From: Chitinophaga dinghuensis
GTDB lineage: Bacteria; Bacteroidota; Bacteroidia; Chitinophagales; Chitinophagaceae
DNA: 64,000 nucleotides
Reading direction: 5' to 3'
NCBI RefSeq assembly: GCF_003259435.1
Contig: NZ_QLMA01000011.1
Coordinates: 149,191-213,190 of the forward strand
Made by a program: the position numbers and the translations under genes. This document shows, one piece after another, positions 55,645 to 64,000 of this stretch (positions within the stretch are counted from its first letter, which is position 1; every line of letters starts with the position of its first letter). The notes under the pieces were generated by a model. That model searched no databases and was not told the DNA's origin. It saw only the letters and a list, made by a program, of their open reading frames with translations.

Positions 55645-58600
55645 ATGAAATTTAACGTAGAAAGCTTTGGTAAATTCATATATAGAATTCCACAGTTCCC
55701 GCTGGAAAAATACCTGGGGGCTGGCAAATACCAGGATATCAATAGTTATTTGAAAGATATACTGGCCTCTCCTGAAGTTCAGAACGCGTTGTTTTTTGCA
55801 TCAGATAATTTTCTGAAGGAAGTCACAATTTTCCTGGAAGGAGGAATTGATGAAAAGGACTATAAACGAATGCAATCTTTTCAGATGACTGCGCTGAAAT
55901 ACCTGAACAGGATGGCTACACGCTGCACCCCTTTCGGCACCTTCGCCGGACTGGGCATCGGCACTCTCAGTCAGGAGCAGGATCATATAGCGCCAAACTC
56001 AGAATTAAAAGAACACCTTTACTGGGATACCGCCTTTTTATTATCTATCATGGAGGCTGTGACTGATGAACCGGCAAACAGGCCGTACATCCGCTTCTTC
56101 CCCAACAACAGCATTTATTGCATCAGCGATATATACAGGTATATTGAATTCAACTATGATAGCGCCGGCAGAAGAAACTATTCGCTGTCCACTTTCCGGA
56201 TGAACAAATACCTTTCCGTAATCCTGAAATCCGCCGCGGCCGGGCCTTCTTTCAATGAACTGGCAGCTGCTATTGTAGATGATGAAATAGAATACGACGA
56301 TGCGGCTGAATTTCTCCATGAACTGATCAATGAAAGAATCCTGATATCAGAGTTTGAACCCTGGCTTGTAGGCGCGAGATATGAAGACCAGTTGCTGGAG
56401 CTGATTGGAAACAAACTGCAGGCAGGTATCCCGGACTTACAGGCAGAAAAGCGTTTCCGCAATATCTGGAACCTGCTGAAAGCAAAAAATGATATTACAG
56501 CCTCTTTAAGTCCCTCGGACAACAATGTGGAAGTATTCCGCCAGCTGGCAGCAAAAGCAGGAGAATTCCCCCTTAAATTTTCAACTACGGACTATTTCCA
56601 GATGGATGCAGAAGTGGAAGCAGCAGCCAACCTCTCCTACAACGCCGTTATTAATGTAAAAAACGGGGTAAAGTCCCTTTTCAAACTCGCAGGAATAAGC
56701 CGCAGCTCTGAATCCCTGGAGGCCTTTAAAAAGAAATTTGAAACACGTTACGAACAACAATCTGTCAGACTCGTAGAGTTGATGGACCCGGAATACGGCA
56801 TCGCCTATAATTCCCTGTCAGAAAGCTTACTTTACCATACACCACTGGTAGACGATGTACCAGTCAATGAAAGACCTCCCGGAACAGGTATTTCACCGTT
56901 AATGTGGGATAACCGCTTCCATACGTTCTTATTCCGTAAGATTCAGCGCGCTCAGCAACAGCAAAGTCACGAAGTAGTCATTACCCCGGCAGAGCTGGAA
57001 CTGTTCACCTTTGATATGGATAAAATTCCACCTACGCTGAATGCCTTCGTCAGTATTATTCCAAACGAATCAGGTAAGCCTCTCGTACACTTCCGGGACT
57101 GGGGATCAGATACGGCCCTGACATTACTGGGCCGCTTTTCTATCATGAATCCGGAGATGAGGGATGTTACCCGGAAGATTGCCGACTTTGAAGATGCCTG
57201 CTATAGCAGACAACGGTTTAAAGTGGCTGAAATCACACATCTGGCAGATCCCCGGGTGGGTAATATCACCACCAGGTCCAGCCTGCGTGATTATGAGATC
57301 GGATATATTACCAAATCCAACAGTACTGAACCTGGCATTATCCGCGTGGACCAGCTGTATGTAAGACTGGAAAATAAAGTATTCCATCTCTACAACGAAA
57401 AGAATGAGCGAATCATTCCCGTGCTCTCCAATGCACATAATACCAATAAACACATTCTGCCGCTGTATAAATTCCTGTATGATCTGCAGAATGAGCACAT
57501 GGAAGGAGTACGCTACATGAGCCTCAACCTTGGACCGATCAACAAAATACTGGAGCACGTACCACGCATCAGGTATGAGAATTATATTTTCAGGCCGGCT
57601 TCCTGGTCTATTTATCAACGCGAATTCACAGATCTCTGGGATCTTAACCCGGAAGGAAGGGTAGAAAAAATCCGGTCTGTACTGAGAGAGAAAAATATTC
57701 CGGATAGCTTCTTTGTCTTTGCCGGTGATAACAGATTGTTTATTGACATGGAAAAATGTCCCTATCCGTCAGCGATGGTCCTGGCAGATATGCTCGCAAA
57801 AAATCCCACCCTGATAGTGGAAGAAAACCTATATGCCGGCACTGATCGGCAGTTGATCCACAATGATCAGGGCAATTACCTGCACGAGATCGTGATTCCT
57901 TTCAAGAACCTGCACCTCCTGGAAACTAAGCAGGAATACCTGCACCTGAATGCTACTGTATTTCCGAAAGTAAGCAGAGATTTCCCGCCGGGTTCTGAAT
58001 GGCTATACATCAAAATTTATACTGGTGTGACCAACGCAGATAAACTGATACGGGAGCATCTGCCGGGGATGATTGAGCGGATGAAGACTGCCGGACTGAT
58101 ATCTTCCTGGTTCTTTCTGCGTTTCCATGATCCCGAATCACATATCAGGCTGCGGTTTCACCTGCGTGATGTAAGTCGGTACGGAGAATTATTCCGCCTG
58201 TTCTACGAGGTTGTGGGACCATTCATGAACAACGACTTTATAGACCGAATTTCCATGGATACCTACAAACGGGAAATTGAACGTTATGGAGGCCCGGACA
58301 GAATTGCGGCTGCAGAACAGATTTTCTGTCTGGACAGTGAGGTATCTGTTAATCTATTACAGCTGCTGGACCAGGGTGGACATCCGTCACTTAACTGGCT
58401 TCCCGCAGTCATAATTTTCGATGTGTATATGGATGCCTTCTCCCTTAACATGCAGCAGAAACATAAGTATGTTATGGATAACAGAGACTGGTTTGCTATG
58501 GAGTTCAGAGCTAACAAGGCCCAGCGGCGCAAAATGGGAACCAAGTACCGCGAACATTTTTCGCTCCTGGATAATGCTATTAAAGACCGGAAACTACCTT

Positions 58601-58857
58601 TCAGCAATGCTCCGCAGATAGCCGCCGTTATTGAAGAATACAGCCGGAACCTAAGGCAGCTGGTATTGGCAGCATACCCTGACAGTCATCAGCAAATAGG
58701 ATCCATGCGCAGTTTTATCCACATGTTCCTGCTACGTTTCCTGCTGGCCAAAAACAGGATGCACGAGTATACGATATACTCTTTACTGGAATTGTATTAC
58801 AAATCAATTATTGCAACGCGTATAAATATCTCTGATGCGATTGTTCAAGAAAAGTAG
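55645..58857 (+). CDS. lanB: Full-length lanthipeptide dehydratase LanB
   Basis: 1070 residues from MKFNVESFGKFI; the longer frame to 55495 overlaps the LLM gene and is rejected. Glutamylation domain N-terminal, with signature NRMATRCTPFGTFAG near 86-100. C-terminal elimination (SpaB_C) domain with WLYIKIYTG, SWFFLRFHDPESHIRLRFH. Known class I LanB enzymes glutamylate Ser/Thr with glutamyl-tRNA and eliminate glutamate to dehydroamino acids. Overlaps the transporter gene by 23 bases. Both domains intact, unlike split LanBs such as those of pinensins. Confidence 0.93.
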   Translation: MKFNVESFGKFIYRIPQFPLEKYLGAGKYQDINSYLKDILASPEVQNALFFASDNFLKEVTIFLEGGIDEKDYKRMQSFQMTALKYLNRMATRCTPFGTFAGLGIGTLSQEQDHIAPNSELKEHLYWDTAFLLSIMEAVTDEPANRPYIRFFPNNSIYCISDIYRYIEFNYDSAGRRNYSLSTFRMNKYLSVILKSAAAGPSFNELAAAIVDDEIEYDDAAEFLHELINERILISEFEPWLVGARYEDQLLELIGNKLQAGIPDLQAEKRFRNIWNLLKAKNDITASLSPSDNNVEVFRQLAAKAGEFPLKFSTTDYFQMDAEVEAAANLSYNAVINVKNGVKSLFKLAGISRSSESLEAFKKKFETRYEQQSVRLVELMDPEYGIAYNSLSESLLYHTPLVDDVPVNERPPGTGISPLMWDNRFHTFLFRKIQRAQQQQSHEVVITPAELELFTFDMDKIPPTLNAFVSIIPNESGKPLVHFRDWGSDTALTLLGRFSIMNPEMRDVTRKIADFEDACYSRQRFKVAEITHLADPRVGNITTRSSLRDYEIGYITKSNSTEPGIIRVDQLYVRLENKVFHLYNEKNERIIPVLSNAHNTNKHILPLYKFLYDLQNEHMEGVRYMSLNLGPINKILEHVPRIRYENYIFRPASWSIYQREFTDLWDLNPEGRVEKIRSVLREKNIPDSFFVFAGDNRLFIDMEKCPYPSAMVLADMLAKNPTLIVEENLYAGTDRQLIHNDQGNYLHEIVIPFKNLHLLETKQEYLHLNATVFPKVSRDFPPGSEWLYIKIYTGVTNADKLIREHLPGMIERMKTAGLISSWFFLRFHDPESHIRLRFHLRDVSRYGELFRLFYEVVGPFMNNDFIDRISMDTYKREIERYGGPDRIAAAEQIFCLDSEVSVNLLQLLDQGGHPSLNWLPAVIIFDVYMDAFSLNMQQKHKYVMDNRDWFAMEFRANKAQRRKMGTKYREHFSLLDNAIKDRKLPFSNAPQIAAVIEEYSRNLRQLVLAAYPDSHQQIGSMRSFIHMFLLRFLLAKNRMHEYTIYSLLELYYKSIIATRINISDAIVQEK

Positions 58858-61039
58858 GTTACGGTTTTATCATCAGATAAATGCAAGCGACTGCGGAATT
58901 ACCTGCCTGAGAATGGTTTGCAGTTATTACGGCAGAAAATTCTCCACAGACCGCCTCGCTGGCATGGTGGATACAGCCAATATAGGTACGTCTATGGCAT
59001 TACTGCGTGAAGGTGCAACCCTTTTGGGCTTCCACGCAGAGGGACTCGTACTGCAACGGTTAGAGGATATTGATAAGCTCCAGGACGATCTGCCATGTAT
59101 CGTTCATTGGAGAGGCAATCATTTTGTGGTACTGAAAAAAATTGGTAAACGGAATGTTACCATAGCAGATCCCGCCAGAGGCATAGTGGTGATGAGCAGA
59201 GAAGACTTCTACGATCATTGTTTTGCCGGTAATCCTGGTTCGCGGAAGGCTTATGTGATGAGCCTGCAGCCAGAGGCGCGTTTCTTTGAACTGGAAAGTG
59301 ATCCGTCTACCTTCAAACCCAGAATGGCCTTCCTGCAACGACAGCTTGCCCATAAACGTATTTATTTTGTGGTACTTATTACCGGGCTGGTAGTAACTAT
59401 GCTAATGCAATTCCTCCTGCCATTCCTCACCCGGAACCTGGTCGACGGCGGCATTGCATCCGGAGAACTAAAACTGGTACAATACCTGCTACTGGCCCAA
59501 CTGGCGTTGATCCTAAGCAAGAGCACTTTCGAAATATTGCGAGGCTGGATTGTAACACATCTCAGCATACGGGTAAACTTCTCACTGGTACACAGCTTTC
59601 TGTCCAAGTTATTCCGGTTGCCTGTCACTTTTTTTGAAAGAAGGAAAATAGGTGACCTGCTGCAACGCGTACGGGATCACCAGCGGGTGGAGGTATTCAT
59701 TACCCGGTATGTACTCAGCTTTATCACATCCGTACTTTCTCTGATAGTTTTCACCACGGTACTGTATATTTATAACAGTGTGTTCCTCCTCCTGTTTGGG
59801 ATTTCGGCGATATTATACCTGTTGTGGATTTTCATCTTTATAGAAGTAAGAAAAAAGAATGACTGGGAAAGATTTGAAACCCTGTCAATGAACCAGACCA
59901 TCTTAACACAGCTGGTTAGTGGCATCCAGGATTTGAAAATTTATAACTCTTCCGAATTCTTTATTTCCAAATGGAAACTTAACCAGGAAAAATATAACGG
60001 CACCTTATTCCGTTCCCTGAGAATTGGGCAGATACAAGAAACCGGTGCGACGATCATTTTCGAAATTACTCAGCTTTTCATCATTTATTATTCCGCGAAA
60101 CTTATCATCAATAATAAGCTCACACTGGGCGCCATGCTGTCTATACAGTTTATTATCGGGCAACTGGTTGGGCCTGTGCAGAATATTGTATCATCTATCC
60201 TGAATGGTGTGGAAGCTAAACTGAGCTTCGACCGGATTTTTGACATCTGGATGAAACAGGAAGAAGCTGGCTTAACGCATACTGTGAAAGGGAGCCAGCA
60301 GGAAGATATTTATTTTGAAGAGGTGACCTTTAAGCATGCAAAGCTGGACAACGATTTCGCCATTGATAAACTCAACCTTCATATACCCAGAGGCAAAACT
60401 ACTGCCATTGTAGGACCCAGCGGCGGCGGCAAAACAACTATTCTCAAACTGCTGATGGGATATTATACCGGATACGCCGGGCGTATAATGATAGGAGATA
60501 CAGATTTCAGCACCATCAATGTTGAAGATTGGCGTAATCACATAGGGGCAGTTTTACAGGAAAATTACATCTTCAATGAAACCATCGCGAAAAACATTGC
60601 TTTATCAGATGAAGTTGATATAGCCCGCCTGGAACGTGCACTTAAGATTGCCAATATCTATGACTATGTATGCGCATTACCACTCAAATGGGATATGATG
60701 ATTGGGGCAGATGGGAAAGGTATCAGCCAGGGACAGAAACAGCGATTGATGATTGCCCGTGCCGTATACAGGGAACCCGATCTGCTGCTGTTGGACGAGG
60801 CTACCAATGCACTCGACGCAGAAAATGAATTAGTGATCATGTCTAACTTGAAACAATTCGCTAAAGGCAGAACCCTTGTAATTGTGGCACATCGTCTTAG
60901 CACCATCCGGTTTGCTGATAATATTGTGGTATTTGATAACGGAAGAATTGCCGAATCCGGAACGCACGACCAGCTTCTGGAAAACAGGGCTGCTTATTAC
61001 AAACTGATCAGACAACAATTGCAAACTATAGAAGAATGA
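58835..61039 (+). CDS. C39 peptidase-containing ABC transporter
   Basis: 734 residues. C39 protease domain about 1-140: catalytic Cys in SDCGITCLRM (near 20), His in RGNHFVVL, Asp in IADPA. Transmembrane domain about 165-440 and ATPase with Walker A GPSGGGKTT, signature ISQGQKQRL and Walker B LLLDEATNALD. Removes the leader (likely at LLGA/LLGS) and exports the product. Start overlaps the LanB end and the stop overlaps the next start (ATGA). Confidence 0.93.
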   Translation: MRLFKKSRLRFYHQINASDCGITCLRMVCSYYGRKFSTDRLAGMVDTANIGTSMALLREGATLLGFHAEGLVLQRLEDIDKLQDDLPCIVHWRGNHFVVLKKIGKRNVTIADPARGIVVMSREDFYDHCFAGNPGSRKAYVMSLQPEARFFELESDPSTFKPRMAFLQRQLAHKRIYFVVLITGLVVTMLMQFLLPFLTRNLVDGGIASGELKLVQYLLLAQLALILSKSTFEILRGWIVTHLSIRVNFSLVHSFLSKLFRLPVTFFERRKIGDLLQRVRDHQRVEVFITRYVLSFITSVLSLIVFTTVLYIYNSVFLLLFGISAILYLLWIFIFIEVRKKNDWERFETLSMNQTILTQLVSGIQDLKIYNSSEFFISKWKLNQEKYNGTLFRSLRIGQIQETGATIIFEITQLFIIYYSAKLIINNKLTLGAMLSIQFIIGQLVGPVQNIVSSILNGVEAKLSFDRIFDIWMKQEEAGLTHTVKGSQQEDIYFEEVTFKHAKLDNDFAIDKLNLHIPRGKTTAIVGPSGGGKTTILKLLMGYYTGYAGRIMIGDTDFSTINVEDWRNHIGAVLQENYIFNETIAKNIALSDEVDIARLERALKIANIYDYVCALPLKWDMMIGADGKGISQGQKQRLMIARAVYREPDLLLLDEATNALDAENELVIMSNLKQFAKGRTLVIVAHRLSTIRFADNIVVFDNGRIAESGTHDQLLENRAAYYKLIRQQLQTIEE

Positions 61040-61446
61040 AGCAAGATGCCCTAATTCAACAAAATCCGCGCAACCTGTTGCTCATTACCTGGCTGGTATA
61101 TCTGCTGGCAGGAATAGGTCTCATGCTAATACTGATATTTTATCATCCATTCAGAATGGTACCGCACCAGGTAGTTATACAGACCACAGAAGAAACCACA
61201 GCCACATTAAATACAGGTCAGTTACAACTGGACAGTGCCCGTCACTACAATATGAAAGTAGCTGTGAACGGGAGAGATTATTTCATCCCATTGGTAGTAA
61301 AACAACGGTCGGCCACTGGCGATGGTTACCAGATACAGCTGTTACAGCCGGATACTCTGCTGCAAGGCCGGAAAAATATAAACGGTATCATCTACATACA
61401 GGAACATACAAAAATTACCTTACTTAAAAATCTTTTAAACATATGA
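61036..61446 (+). CDS. Minimal HlyD-like membrane protein
   Basis: 136 residues. One transmembrane helix (about 14-36) then a short beta domain of about 95 residues. Resembles the N-terminal anchor and a beta-barrel piece of HlyD adaptors but lacks their coiled-coil hairpin and lipoyl domain. Translationally coupled on both sides (ATGA overlaps), which ties it to the transporter and the oxygenase. A reduced adaptor or a transporter accessory is the likely role. Confidence 0.65.
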   Translation: MKQDALIQQNPRNLLLITWLVYLLAGIGLMLILIFYHPFRMVPHQVVIQTTEETTATLNTGQLQLDSARHYNMKVAVNGRDYFIPLVVKQRSATGDGYQIQLLQPDTLLQGRKNINGIIYIQEHTKITLLKNLLNI

Positions 61447-61982
61447 GTGACTACAGGGAATTCTACGATGTAAAACATGAAATTTTTGATTACGTGCTGG
61501 AGAATACAGAGGTATTCTATCAGGAATCGGAGGAAATATACCGCAACAACTTTTTCCTGGACTGGTACAATAAACACATCTTCAATCAGGGGTGGCAGGT
61601 GCTTGGACTCCGTTATGAAGGCAACAACTTTCTCAACGAAGTGGTAAAAAAACATTGCGCCGGTTTGTATTCATTGCTCACCCGGTATGATGAATACATC
61701 TACAGCGTGGCTTATTCCTCGCTCAAGCCAGGAACCATTATCTATCCTCATTTCGACAGAATGCGACCACATAATGTATTGCGCTCTCATCTGGGCCTGC
61801 ATATTCCTGACGGTGAATGTGGTATAAAAATTAACAACATCGAAAGGGGCTGGAAGAAAGGAGAACTGATGATTTTTGACGACAGCTACACGCATGAGGC
61901 CTGGAATAAAACGGACGAAACACGTATCGTTTTGCTAATTGATCTTCACAGGGATATGATCATGCAGGAGACTACTGTTTAA
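61443..61982 (+). CDS. Aspartyl/asparaginyl beta-hydroxylase-like 2OG oxygenase
   Basis: 179 residues. PF05118-type core: HFD (His103, Asp105) and His151 form the iron triad, the 2-oxoglutarate-binding Arg is Arg161 in TRIVL, with RSHLGLHIP, CGIKI and FDDSYTHEAWNKT between. Hydroxylates Asp/Asn side chains in other systems. Precursor cores contain conserved Asp and Asn (for example GNT-D and PTDGTD), so core hydroxylation is proposed. Overlaps convergently with the second LanC-like gene by 4 bases. Confidence 0.88.
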   Translation: MSDYREFYDVKHEIFDYVLENTEVFYQESEEIYRNNFFLDWYNKHIFNQGWQVLGLRYEGNNFLNEVVKKHCAGLYSLLTRYDEYIYSVAYSSLKPGTIIYPHFDRMRPHNVLRSHLGLHIPDGECGIKINNIERGWKKGELMIFDDSYTHEAWNKTDETRIVLLIDLHRDMIMQETTV

Positions 61983-63109
61983 GGAAGGTACAATAAGGAG
62001 CAGAACCTGTTATCCTGCAGATGGCGGCTCATCATGGCTACAAACGCGCCAGTGGCCCCCTCTGCAAAAGAAAGTGGTTTCAACTGACTGGCCGGTATTC
62101 CTAGTGAAGATATGTTCAAGCCTGCAATACCATTTTCCTGCTGTTGCTGCCACCATAACATATCGCCGGCATTAATACCAATGCCCTGCTGTTGTAAACG
62201 TTGCAGCCAGAGAGAAATACCGCTGTAACCATACAGGATGCCATTGTTATCGATACCATTCTGGTCTGCCGATCGTCTGCCTGCACTGAACGCTATACCG
62301 CGCTCCACAAATTCCATTAAAGACTGGTCGCCGGTAACCTGTGCTGATTTTAACAATGCTGTAAGGATACCGGCATCGCCGTAGCAAATGTTCAGACGTG
62401 AAAAAGATGGATGTCCGAAGGTATGCGGGAAGTAAGTATGGTATACAGTCTCTTCCTGCCGATGCGACAGCAGGTAATTACTGATGCCTTTTAGTAAGTC
62501 TTGACAGATTTCCGGCAGAATATTTTTTTGCAGACAACCGGAAAGTATGAGTAACAGAAAAGATATACCGTGAATAATCCCTGGTTGTGCTTTCTGGCCA
62601 GGCTGAAGTGAGATGGCATAACTACCGGATTGCTGAACTTGTGTAGCAACCTGCTCAATGAAAGTATTTAACAATGGATGCTGCCCCCTGGTATGCAGCA
62701 GGTAGTATACCTGAAATCCCGCTCCGGAAAAGCCATCCAGTTGCTGCTGCTGAATTTGCATCATAGCGGCTTTCACGAGCATATCGTCTATTTGTTCCAG
62801 CAACGCTGTTATATCATGTTCGATGGTAATTTCTTCCTGATACAGTCGCAGGAAGAATGCCAGCTCGGTTAGCTGAATAAAGTACTGGTCTTTGCTGGCC
62901 ATGGTGGTCATCTGGTCAATTGCATCTGCCGTCAGTTGATGAAATGCAATCAGGTCAGCTGTTTCCTGCAGTAGTTTGTATTTGTACAGATAAAAAAGTG
63001 CAATACCACTTTTGCCATAGGAAACATCAAACCTTTTGAAATAAGGGAGATGCAGTTCCAGATACTGACTCCACTCTTGCAATTGACGAAGGGGAAAGGA
63101 TGATAACAT
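61979..63109 (-). CDS. LanC-like protein lacking two zinc ligands
   Basis: 376 residues with the LanC toroid pattern (GKSGIALF, GFSGAGF, PGIIHGIS, ICYGDAG, GYSGISL). The first zinc Cys is kept (Cys242 in ICYGD) but the Cys-His pair is Leu292-Tyr293 (GILYGYSG), so zinc cannot bind normally. Probably not an active cyclase; it might fold around, bind or protect the product, or aid LanC. Transcribed against the operon. Confidence 0.8.
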   Translation of the reverse strand: MLSSFPLRQLQEWSQYLELHLPYFKRFDVSYGKSGIALFYLYKYKLLQETADLIAFHQLTADAIDQMTTMASKDQYFIQLTELAFFLRLYQEEITIEHDITALLEQIDDMLVKAAMMQIQQQQLDGFSGAGFQVYYLLHTRGQHPLLNTFIEQVATQVQQSGSYAISLQPGQKAQPGIIHGISFLLLILSGCLQKNILPEICQDLLKGISNYLLSHRQEETVYHTYFPHTFGHPSFSRLNICYGDAGILTALLKSAQVTGDQSLMEFVERGIAFSAGRRSADQNGIDNNGILYGYSGISLWLQRLQQQGIGINAGDMLWWQQQQENGIAGLNISSLGIPASQLKPLSFAEGATGAFVAMMSRHLQDNRFCSLLYLP

Positions 63110-63123
63110 TTTAAATAAGGTAT

Positions 63124-63654
63124 ATGATACTGGAAAGATATGAATGTTCTCAAATAAATGAAAATGCTTTCGTATTTGCTACGGAACTGGGAAACCAGTA
63201 CTGTGTTAAGTTTGATGAGCATTGGGTAGGTCGCTCCGGATATATGCCTGGTATCGGAGAACGAATCAGCATATATGAAATGACCTTTGAAAGATGGAAT
63301 ATTTGCAGTAATGCCCATGATCCCAAAGTAGCCGCTACTATTGTGTTTAAAGGACTGGAGTACCTGCGAAGGAACCAGGTGGTATTCTATACGGCAGACA
63401 ATCCCTCTACGCGCGACAAAGAATTATTCAGACTATATCATATCTGGTTCTGGGCAGCAAAACGTATGGCTGCAGGCTCTGAAGGCGCAAAAGCAGCATT
63501 CGTTGATAAAAAAGACAAGGTAGTTGTGTACGATGATAAAGAAATATTCTTCTCTTGTTTTTATATGATGGACCACTGGCAATCAGAGGTGGACTACTGG
63601 TTTTTTGACGTACTCAAAGAGCTATACCCTGGTAGTGTTATCCGAAAGTACTAA
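63124..63654 (+). CDS. Hypothetical protein beside the LanC-like gene
   Basis: 176 residues, no signal or membrane segment. Aromatic-rich end (YMMDHWQSEVDYWFFDVLKEL) and a middle basic region with charged helices (AKRMAAGSEGAKAAF). I do not recognise a family. It diverges from the LanC-like gene with 14 bases between start codons, so the two genes' promoters must overlap or lie in the neighbouring coding region. Immunity or regulation are possible. Confidence 0.65.
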   Translation: MILERYECSQINENAFVFATELGNQYCVKFDEHWVGRSGYMPGIGERISIYEMTFERWNICSNAHDPKVAATIVFKGLEYLRRNQVVFYTADNPSTRDKELFRLYHIWFWAAKRMAAGSEGAKAAFVDKKDKVVVYDDKEIFFSCFYMMDHWQSEVDYWFFDVLKELYPGSVIRKY

Positions 63655-63756
63655 TCCAGGAAAACCATGATTTGATGAAAAAAACAAATGAATAAAAAGA
63701 TAAAAAAAAGTAGAAAAAAGTTGAGCTGAAAACTTTTTTTTTCATAGTAGATTACA

Positions 63757-63764
63757 TATATTTG
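63757..63764 (+). promoter_or_regulatory. -7 box upstream of the tRNA-Glu-like gene
   Basis: TATATTTG, exact TAnnTTTG match, 44 bases before the tRNA 5' end. No TTG at the usual -33 distance (the nearest upstream TTG is about 33 bases away). Confidence 0.45.
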
Positions 63765-63808
63765 TTTACATAGTAATTCAGCGGATTGCCTTACTGTATT
63801 ACTTATCC

Positions 63809-63880
63809 GGCTCGTTAGTCTAGAGGTTAGGACGCAAGATTTTCTTTCTTGAAGCAGAGGTTCAATTCCTTTACGAGCAA
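63809..63880 (+). tRNA. Divergent tRNA-Glu-like gene (anticodon TTC)
   Basis: 72 bases. D arm GTCT/GGAC, anticodon stem CAAGA/TCTTG, T arm with canonical TTCAATT, and acceptor pairs 2-71 to 7-66 all form. Anticodon TTC (Glu). Glu identity features U11-A24, U13-G22 and a 4-base variable loop are present. Anomalies: G1 faces A72, position 37 is T instead of the usual A, no encoded CCA. It may be functional but divergent, or a decaying copy. It follows the last cluster gene by about 150 bases. Confidence 0.6.
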
Positions 63881-63905
63881 CATAAAAAAGGTTAGCATTG
63901 ATAAA

Positions 63906-64000
63906 TGGACTGCTCCCCAAAAGTTGGATAAAAAAATTAAGTATTTTGGAACTGAGCTCGGTATTTTACCGGGCTCATTCCATTTAGATTTAGTCTGATT
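63906..64000 (-). mobile_element. Terminus of an IS3-family insertion sequence (cut by window edge)
   Basis: An end-like sequence TGGACTGCTCCCCAAAAG begins near 63906 and leads into the end of a transposase gene on the minus strand. The opposite end and target duplication are outside the window. Confidence 0.75.
63937..64000 (-). CDS. IS3-family transposase, C-terminal fragment
   Basis: The last 20 full codons read IRLNLNGMSPVKYRAQFQNT then a stop. The GMSPVKYR motif is characteristic of the C-terminus of IS3-family OrfB transposases. The rest lies outside the window. Confidence 0.8.
   Translation of the reverse strand, partial: IRLNLNGMSPVKYRAQFQNT

Noticed and set aside
63651..63920. An 89-codon minus-strand open frame across the tRNA-Glu-like gene
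   Set aside because: It is an antisense reading of a tRNA-like fold and its upstream region.

Overview
The window comes from a Bacteroidota chromosome, most likely a Chitinophaga-like member of the Chitinophagaceae. Evidence: promoters of the Bacteroidota form TTG-N19-20-TAnnTTTG, a ubiE-porT gene pair (PorT is a type IX secretion protein), a C-terminal sorting domain on a DUF1501 protein, a SusC-like TonB receptor with a carboxypeptidase-regulatory-like domain, atpDC separated from the other ATP synthase genes, and a GbsR-TIGR01777 gene pair. No species can be named from the sequence alone.

Layout. 1-9.1 kb: an ABC-2 exporter (permease cut by the window edge), a FadN-type beta-oxidation enzyme, metG, an S66 LD-carboxypeptidase, a ThiF-like protein and an orphan histidine kinase. 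9.1-10.7 kb: a candidate structured small RNA, yqgE and a 550-base gap. 10.7-12.6 kb: atpC and atpD with a clear promoter, an intercistronic hairpin and a terminator. 12.8-24.3 kb: a Tat-exported phosphoesterase, DUF4349, pnuC, a Gln-rich DUF6600 lipoprotein, GNAT proteins, an M48 protease and dnaX (with an A10 slippage-type run). 24.4-35.5 kb: pyruvate dehydrogenase E2, a GbsR regulator with a likely operator, TIGR01777, a CoA-binding protein, YkuK, engB, ubiE, porT, dihydroorotase, a MutS-like ATPase and yifB. 35.5-42 kb: an EF-G-like protein lacking the catalytic histidine, an ABC exporter, DUF983, a lipoprotein and an array of about nine 112-bp tandem repeats flanked by paired perfect hairpins. 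42-49.7 kb: a TonB receptor with a small His-rich partner, the DUF1501/DUF1800 pair and a thiolase.

49.8-64 kb is an accessory region. It starts at tRNA-Lys, followed by a frameshifted tyrosine-recombinase relic, and ends at a divergent tRNA-Glu(UUC)-like gene and the edge of an IS3-family element. Between them lies a class I lanthipeptide cluster: three paralogous precursors ending in a shared SCCRRSCN motif, a UPF0489/arginase-fold enzyme, LanC, a luciferase-like flavin oxidoreductase, a full-length LanB, a C39-peptidase ABC transporter, a minimal HlyD-like protein, an aspartyl/asparaginyl-hydroxylase-like oxygenase, a second LanC-like protein without two of its zinc ligands, and an orphan protein.

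My main proposal is that this cluster makes ornithine-containing, possibly hydroxylated and partly reduced lanthipeptides. The arginase-like enzyme would act on the invariant Arg-Arg pair. LanB would dehydrate Ser/Thr using glutamyl-tRNA, possibly supplied in part by the adjacent tRNA-Glu-like gene. LanC would close the rings, and the C39 transporter would cut at the LLG(A/S) leader motif and export the product. The chemistry is inferred from family membership and gene order.
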